Of a stretch of DNA of 9,462 bases, positions 5,983 through 9,462 are shown piece after piece (within the stretch, counting starts at the first letter, position 1; each line of letters begins with the position of its first letter). The stretch comes from Desulfobacterales bacterium. GTDB taxonomy: Bacteria > Desulfobacterota > Desulfobacteria > Desulfobacterales > Desulfosalsimonadaceae. The notes beneath the pieces are model-generated. The model made no database searches, had not been told where the DNA came from, and saw nothing but the letters and a program-made list of their open reading frames with translations. The DNA is taken from assembly GCA_007135795.1 (NCBI GenBank), contig SLIE01000038.1, positions 1 through 9,462 on the forward strand, written 5' to 3'. Made by a program: the position numbers and the translations under genes.

Positions 5983-7493
5983 ATCCCAGGCCCACCTTTT
6001 ATTTATTGATTGTTACATTGATCCTTACAGGTTTGACCTTGGCATTCCTCAGGCATATGTATCTGGATATTCCGTTGTGGCCGGGTGATAAAAAGCCTGT
6101 TTGGCTCATTGAAGCCAGGATTGATTTTATTCCCAACGGCGAACCTGTGCTGGTGAGTCTGGATCTACCCAGTAACCCGCCCGGGTTTATTCAGGTTTCC
6201 GAGCAAGCCGCATCCCCCGGGTATGGTTTCTCAATTGTTGAAGAAGCTGGAAATCGGCGGGCGGAATGGTCCAGGCGTAATGCGGAAGGCGTACAGACTT
6301 TATATTATAAAATACAGATGATTCCGGGCAGAGCCAGTGACCATGATGACCTTGCAGGAGATGCCCCCGGCCCCCGCTCCGTTTTTTGGAGTGAACCCCA
6401 ATCCACGGCAGCAATCCAATTGCTTTCCCAGGCACATGACAGATCGAGTACCCCGACCAGTTTTGCCCGTGAGTTGATAAGGCAGGTCAGTGCCTTGGAA
6501 CCGGATCAGAATGCCGCACTGCTTTTGGCCGAATACCCTCTGCCGACCTTGCTCATGCGGCTTCTCAACCATGCAGGTATTCCCGCACGGGTATCCATGG
6601 GGTTGGAACTGGAAGATGCCCGCAGGTATCAGTCGTTAAAACCATTTTTAGAAATTTATGATAAAGATCAATGGATTACTGTAGATCCGAGGACCGGTGC
6701 CCATGGGTTGCCCGAGAACCTGCTTTTGTGGCACAGGGGAGGGCAATCCTTGCTGGATGTTATGGGTGGGAGTCGTTCAGTTGTTCGCTTTTCCATGATC
6801 CGCCAGATCCAGCCAGCGATGGACCTGGCCCGGTTGCAGTTCAATGAAAGGGGACTTTCCCGGCTGAGCCTTTACCATCTTCCCATCGAAGAACAGAGCA
6901 TGTTCAAGCTGTTGCTCCTTCTTCCGGTTGGTGCCCTGGTCGTCACGTTCATGCGAATCATCATCGGCGTTCGCACTTCTGGTACATTTATGCCGATTCT
7001 CATCGCCCTTGCATTTATGCAGACTTCCCTGGTTCCGGGGTTGACCGCTTTTATTGCAATCGTTTCCATGGGGTTGATGCTGCGCGGCTACCTGTCTCGG
7101 TTAAATCTGCTTTTGGTAGCGAGGATATCGACTCTGATCGTGCTGGTGATATTTCTTACTTCCGCGATCAGTGTGTTGGGTCATGAATTGGGGTTGAATG
7201 TCGGTTTGACCATAACATTTTTTCCCATGGTCATTATTGCATGGACGATAGAGCGGATGAGCATCCTGTGGGAAGAGGACGGGAGTCGCGAAGTTATGGT
7301 GCAGGGGCTTGGAAGTCTTCTTGTCGCCATTGCAGCTTATGCCTGCATGCGGATAGGGGTTGTCGGGCACATAACCTTCAACTTCCCGGAAATTCACCTG
7401 GTGCTCCTGGCATTGATTCTCATGATGGGACAGTACACGGGTTATAAATTAACCGAACTCAAGCGGTTTTCGGTAATGATGAGGGACGACTGA
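5979..7493 (+). CDS. UUP1-type membrane protein: inactive transglutaminase-like domain plus 7 TM helices
   Basis: 504 residues. One TM anchor (about 7-25) is followed by a large extracytoplasmic part (30-305). Seven hydrophobic helices then lie at about 309-329, 335-350, 352-370, 379-400, 405-424, 439-458 and 471-488, with a short basic tail. This is the layout of the 'inactive transglutaminase fused to 7TM' families. Residues 160-240 keep the transglutaminase fold landmarks (LLMRLLNHAGIPARVSMGLEL; FLEIYDKDQWITVDPRTG). There is no Cys in the whole soluble domain, and the His normally before the E-[VI]-[YW] strand is Leu, so catalysis is not expected. It probably binds a peptide or amidated ligand and passes it, or a signal, through the 7TM part. 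The start overlaps the lipoprotein stop by 4 bases; the ligase begins one base after its stop. The partners imply a shared substrate. Confidence 0.85.
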   Translation: MNPRPTFYLLIVTLILTGLTLAFLRHMYLDIPLWPGDKKPVWLIEARIDFIPNGEPVLVSLDLPSNPPGFIQVSEQAASPGYGFSIVEEAGNRRAEWSRRNAEGVQTLYYKIQMIPGRASDHDDLAGDAPGPRSVFWSEPQSTAAIQLLSQAHDRSSTPTSFARELIRQVSALEPDQNAALLLAEYPLPTLLMRLLNHAGIPARVSMGLELEDARRYQSLKPFLEIYDKDQWITVDPRTGAHGLPENLLLWHRGGQSLLDVMGGSRSVVRFSMIRQIQPAMDLARLQFNERGLSRLSLYHLPIEEQSMFKLLLLLPVGALVVTFMRIIIGVRTSGTFMPILIALAFMQTSLVPGLTAFIAIVSMGLMLRGYLSRLNLLLVARISTLIVLVIFLTSAISVLGHELGLNVGLTITFFPMVIIAWTIERMSILWEEDGSREVMVQGLGSLLVAIAAYACMRIGVVGHITFNFPEIHLVLLALILMMGQYTGYKLTELKRFSVMMRDD

Positions 7494-7494
7494 T

Positions 7495-8448
7495 ATGCGG
7501 CGTTTTTCACTCCCGCTTCACGGAAAGGGAATATTGGGGATGAATCGTCGCAACATATCCTATATCTTTCGCTATAATGATCGCGGTCGGTATCCACTTG
7601 TCGACGACAAGTTGAAAACCAAGTTGCTGGCTGAAAAATTCAATTTACCCACCCCGAAATTACTATCGGTTGTGCGTTATCAATACGAGATTGCTTCATT
7701 CCACAAAGCAATTGATGGGCTCGATGGGTTCGTGATCAAACCAGCGAAGGGTGCCGGAGGGAAGGGGATTCTCGTAATCGTGAATCGGGACGATGACAAG
7801 TTTGTCAAACCTTCAGGTAAAACCATCGGTATCCATGATGTAAACAGGCATTTGTCCAACATCCTGGCCGGGCTGTATTCCCTTGGCGGCACACCGGATG
7901 TGGCCGTGGTGGAAGATCTGATCAGGCCCGTGCCAATGTTTGAAAAACTTTCTTACGAAGGGGTTCCGGATATACGCATTATCATTTTTAAAGGATACCC
8001 GGTAATGGCAATGCTGAGATTGTCCACCCATGCATCCGATGGCAAGGCCAACCTGCACAAGGGGGCTGTGGGGGTAGGACTCGATATTGGCGGCGGACGA
8101 TGCTTGCATGCGGTACAGTATGCCCGCAGGGTAGCGCATCATCCGGATAGTGGCATCTCGCTGGACACGATTGTTATTCCGGATTGGGAAAAATTGCTCC
8201 TATTGGCTGCACGCAGCTATGAAATCACCAGGCTCGGTTATATCGGGGCGGACCTGGTTGTCGACAAAAACCGTGGCCCGTTGATGCTTGAATTGAATGC
8301 GAGGCCGGGACTTTCCATACAAGTGGCTAACGGCGCCGGTTTATTGCCGCGTTTGAGAAAAATCGAAGCGCTCGATCCGGATTTTATTATCGGTCCGGAA
8401 GAAAGGGTCGCTTTCTCCATGGAGGCATTTTCTGCAGACAGGCTTTGA
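7495..8448 (+). CDS. RimK-related alpha-L-glutamate ligase-like ATP-grasp protein
   Basis: 317 residues, cytoplasmic, no signal peptide. It matches the 'alpha-L-glutamate ligase-related' ATP-grasp family that typically sits next to an inactive-transglutaminase 7TM gene. KGILGMNRRNISYI and YPLVDDKLKTKLLA (33-46) form the family-specific N terminus. FVIKPAKGAGGKGI (79-92) is the nucleotide-binding lysine plus glycine loop. KANLHKGAVGVGLDI (184-198) follows, then GYIGADLVVD (248-257) and LMLELNARPG (263-272) with Mg-binding E266 and N268. All ATP-grasp essentials appear intact, so it should form amide bonds from an amino acid and a carboxylate through an acyl phosphate. The acceptor is unknown. 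The start codon lies one base after the membrane protein stop, with GAGGG at 7481-7485. An internal ATG at residue 16 is possible but would remove conserved sequence. Confidence 0.88.
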   Translation: MRRFSLPLHGKGILGMNRRNISYIFRYNDRGRYPLVDDKLKTKLLAEKFNLPTPKLLSVVRYQYEIASFHKAIDGLDGFVIKPAKGAGGKGILVIVNRDDDKFVKPSGKTIGIHDVNRHLSNILAGLYSLGGTPDVAVVEDLIRPVPMFEKLSYEGVPDIRIIIFKGYPVMAMLRLSTHASDGKANLHKGAVGVGLDIGGGRCLHAVQYARRVAHHPDSGISLDTIVIPDWEKLLLLAARSYEITRLGYIGADLVVDKNRGPLMLELNARPGLSIQVANGAGLLPRLRKIEALDPDFIIGPEERVAFSMEAFSADRL

Positions 8449-8462
8449 ATGGGTTGTGAAAG

Positions 8463-8476
8463 ATGTGTATACACAT
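8463..8476. promoter_or_regulatory. 14-bp perfect palindrome
   Basis: ATGTGTATACACAT is its own reverse complement, lying 14 bases after the ligase stop and just before repeat copy 2. It has no loop and no T run, so it is not a terminator. The TGTNTANACA-like core resembles operator half-sites used by GntR-type and similar dimeric regulators. It could control the tRNA promoter region. Assignment to any regulator is speculation. Confidence 0.35.
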
Positions 8477-8479
8477 TCT

Positions 8480-8527
8480 ATTTCTTCTTGCAATTAAAAG
8501 CCAGTTTCAGTATGACATAGCGTAAAT
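8480..8527 (+). repeat. 48-nt direct repeat, copy 2 (between the ligase and tRNA-Leu)
   Basis: Partner of 5016-5063: 38 of 48 positions are identical by hand alignment without gaps, including an identical CATAGCGTA (8515-8523). It ends 22 bases before the tRNA. The two copies bracket the three-gene cassette in direct orientation, about 3.46 kb apart. Confidence 0.65.
8488..8516 (+). promoter_or_regulatory. Candidate tRNA-Leu promoter within repeat copy 2
   Basis: TTGCAA (8488-8493), a 17-base spacer, then TATGAC (8511-8516). Initiation near 8523 would leave a leader of about 27 bases to be removed by RNase P. This is a better fit than TTGACA at 8534-8539, whose -10 box would fall inside the tRNA. 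Confidence 0.4.
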
Positions 8528-8549
8528 TTGCAGTTGACATCACATATGC

Positions 8550-8638
8550 GCCTGGGTGGCGGAATAGGTAGACGCAAGGGACTTAAAATCCCTCGGGGCA
8601 TTGTCCCTGTACGAGTTCGATTCTCGTCCCAGGCACCA
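8550..8638 (+). tRNA. tRNA-Leu (anticodon UAA)
   Basis: A complete cloverleaf with encoded CCA. The acceptor stem is GCCTGGG (8550-8556) with CCCAGGC (8628-8634), discriminator A8635 and CCA 8636-8638. The anticodon stem AGGGA/TCCCT (8577-8581, 8589-8593) holds loop CTTAAAA with anticodon TAA at 8584-8586, reading UUA and UUG. A long class II variable arm (about 8594-8610) is diagnostic of Leu/Ser/Tyr. The T arm is ACGAG-TTCGATT-CTCGT (8611-8627). Six T's follow CCA directly (8639-8644) and may help end the transcript. Confidence 0.97.
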
Positions 8639-8653
8639 TTTTTTGACTGCCGC

Positions 8654-8681
8654 TTGAAATCTTCAAGAAGGTGTATATAAT
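8654..8681 (+). promoter_or_regulatory. Sigma-70-type promoter for the UDP-sugar dehydrogenase gene, overlapped by an inverted repeat
   Basis: TTGAAA (8654-8659), a 16-base spacer and a perfect TATAAT (8676-8681), giving a predicted start near 8688 and a leader of about 100 bases before the ATG at 8789. The perfect inverted repeat CTTGAA-ATC-TTCAAG (8653-8667) lies over the -35 box, where a bound repressor would block polymerase. It lacks a following T run, so it is not a good terminator for the tRNA. Confidence 0.5.
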
Positions 8682-8788
8682 TGATATATCGTCTGAGGAT
8701 CCCCGGGAAACCTCCTGTTAGGAATCGTATTCGAACGTTCAATAAACTTTTCTTTTCATAATCAGTAATCCTACGCAGAGGTGTGCGC

Positions 8789-9462
8789 ATGAATGTCTGT
8801 ATCGTTGGAACGGGCTATGTGGGGCTGGTTTCGGCCGCTTGTCTGGCCGAAACCGGAAATCATGTATATTGCGTCGATATCAATGAAAATATTATAAACC
8901 GTCTGAAAAATGGTGAGATTCATATATACGAACCCGGACTTGAGACGCTTGTCCGCAGAAATGTGGAGGGCAAGCGTCTTTTTTTTACAACTTCGTTGCA
9001 GGAAGCCATTTCCGGTTCGATGTTCATTTTCAGTTGTGTGGGAACTCCCCGGAATCCGGATGGATCCTGTGATTTGTCGGCGGTTTTCCAGGTCGCGGGC
9101 CAGATCGGCCGCTACATGAATGATTACAAGATCGTGGTGAACAAATCAACCGTGCCCGTAGGTACGGCAGACAAGGTCCAGGCCATTATTGCAGAGCAAA
9201 TGAAACACCGCCAACTCGAGATTCCTTTTGATGTGGTGTCCAATCCCGAGTTTCTGAAAGAGGGGGATGCGGTTAATGACTTTATGAAACCGGATCGGAT
9301 CATTATCGGCACCGATAAGGAAGAATCGGCATCGCTTCTTGAGGATCTGTACGCACCATACGCCCGAAGCCGTGACAAACTGATCGTCATGGGGAGACGG
9401 AGTGCGGAGATGACCAAGTATGCCGCAAACTGCATGCTTGCCACCAAGATTTCCTTTATCAA
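8789..9462 (+). CDS. ugd: UDP-glucose/GDP-mannose dehydrogenase family protein, N-terminal half (runs off the window)
   Basis: 224 codons are visible with no stop. Full-length members have about 430-450 residues, so roughly half is present. The N terminus MNVCIVGTGYVGLVSAACLA is the Rossmann NAD-binding motif (GxGYVG at 7-12), with D30 at the end of the second strand favouring NAD. CVGTPRNPDGSCDLS (83-97) and NKSTVPVGT (118-126) are family motifs. VVSNPEFLKEGDAVNDFMKPDRIIIG (149-174) contains the substrate-loop Glu. The segment around K210-K220 (KYAANCMLATKIS) begins the central helix with a conserved lysine. The catalytic Cys lies beyond the window. UDP-glucose 6-dehydrogenase is most likely: it makes UDP-glucuronate for exopolysaccharide or LPS. 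A related UDP-sugar or GDP-mannose dehydrogenase is not excluded. GAGG (8778-8781) lies 7 bases before the ATG. Confidence 0.9.
   Translation, partial: MNVCIVGTGYVGLVSAACLAETGNHVYCVDINENIINRLKNGEIHIYEPGLETLVRRNVEGKRLFFTTSLQEAISGSMFIFSCVGTPRNPDGSCDLSAVFQVAGQIGRYMNDYKIVVNKSTVPVGTADKVQAIIAEQMKHRQLEIPFDVVSNPEFLKEGDAVNDFMKPDRIIIGTDKEESASLLEDLYAPYARSRDKLIVMGRRSAEMTKYAANCMLATKISFI

Noticed and set aside
8534..8562. TTGACA at 8534-8539 as the tRNA promoter -35 box
   Set aside because: The matching -10 box would fall inside the mature tRNA, so it cannot drive this gene.
8550..8638. tRNA-Leu as an integration site for a mobile element carrying the three-gene cassette
   Set aside because: No integrase gene, and no copy of the tRNA 3' end elsewhere in the window; the direct repeats lie upstream of the tRNA rather than at its 3' end.
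8695..8707. GAGGATCCCCGGG, identical to a stretch of the common pUC polylinker
   Set aside because: The bases on either side do not continue the polylinker and the region reads naturally into the ugd leader, so vector contamination or a clone junction is not supported; chance match of 13 bases.
8494..8790. Minus-strand open frame of 98 codons covering the tRNA
   Set aside because: Its middle is the antisense translation of the tRNA-Leu gene (the familiar DENRTRTG...LPIPPPR pattern of spurious proteins), and it crosses the ugd promoter.
1..9462. CRISPR array, insertion sequence or prophage genes
   Set aside because: No regularly spaced repeats, transposase, integrase or phage structural motifs are present in any reading frame.

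Overview
The window looks like a chromosomal segment of a Gram-negative bacterium. A deltaproteobacterium (Desulfobacterota, Desulfobacterales-like) is my best guess, from QueH in place of QueG, the M48-TPR membrane protease, the retropepsin/7TM/ATP-grasp cassette and the style of the intergenic repeats. This placement is inference and no marker gene in the window proves it. Nearly all of the sequence is explained by eight genes and one tRNA.

Layout. Positions 1-346 hold no recognisable gene but carry two small GC-rich hairpins and a striking imperfect palindrome of about 137 bp (169-305). A metallo-beta-lactamase-fold hydrolase follows on the + strand (347-1162). Convergent to it, a four-gene minus-strand cluster runs from 4963 down to 1197: maf (nucleotide pyrophosphatase), yggS/PLPBP (PLP homeostasis), queH (epoxyqueuosine reductase, 4-bp overlap with yggS) and an M48 membrane metalloprotease with C-terminal TPRs. 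A 197-bp divergent intergenic region (4964-5160) separates this cluster from a tightly packed + strand cassette of three genes. These are a lipoprotein with a retropepsin-like aspartic protease domain (5161-5982), a membrane protein with a catalytically dead periplasmic transglutaminase-like domain and seven C-terminal TM helices (5979-7493), and a RimK-related ATP-grasp ligase (7495-8448). Then come tRNA-Leu(UAA) (8550-8638) and the 5' half of a UDP-glucose/GDP-mannose dehydrogenase family gene (8789 to the window end).

The three-gene cassette is the most interesting part. Its architecture suggests a cytoplasmic ligase that adds amino acids to something, a membrane protein whose periplasmic domain could bind but not cleave or crosslink peptides, and a lipid-anchored protease that may trim the product or its partner. 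The families are recognised and often neighbours, but to my knowledge the substrate and product are not firmly established. A 48-nt sequence is present twice in direct orientation (5016-5063 and 8480-8527, 38 of 48 identical by eye). One copy lies in front of this cassette and one between the cassette and the tRNA. It may be a shared promoter/operator module or a flanking repeat.
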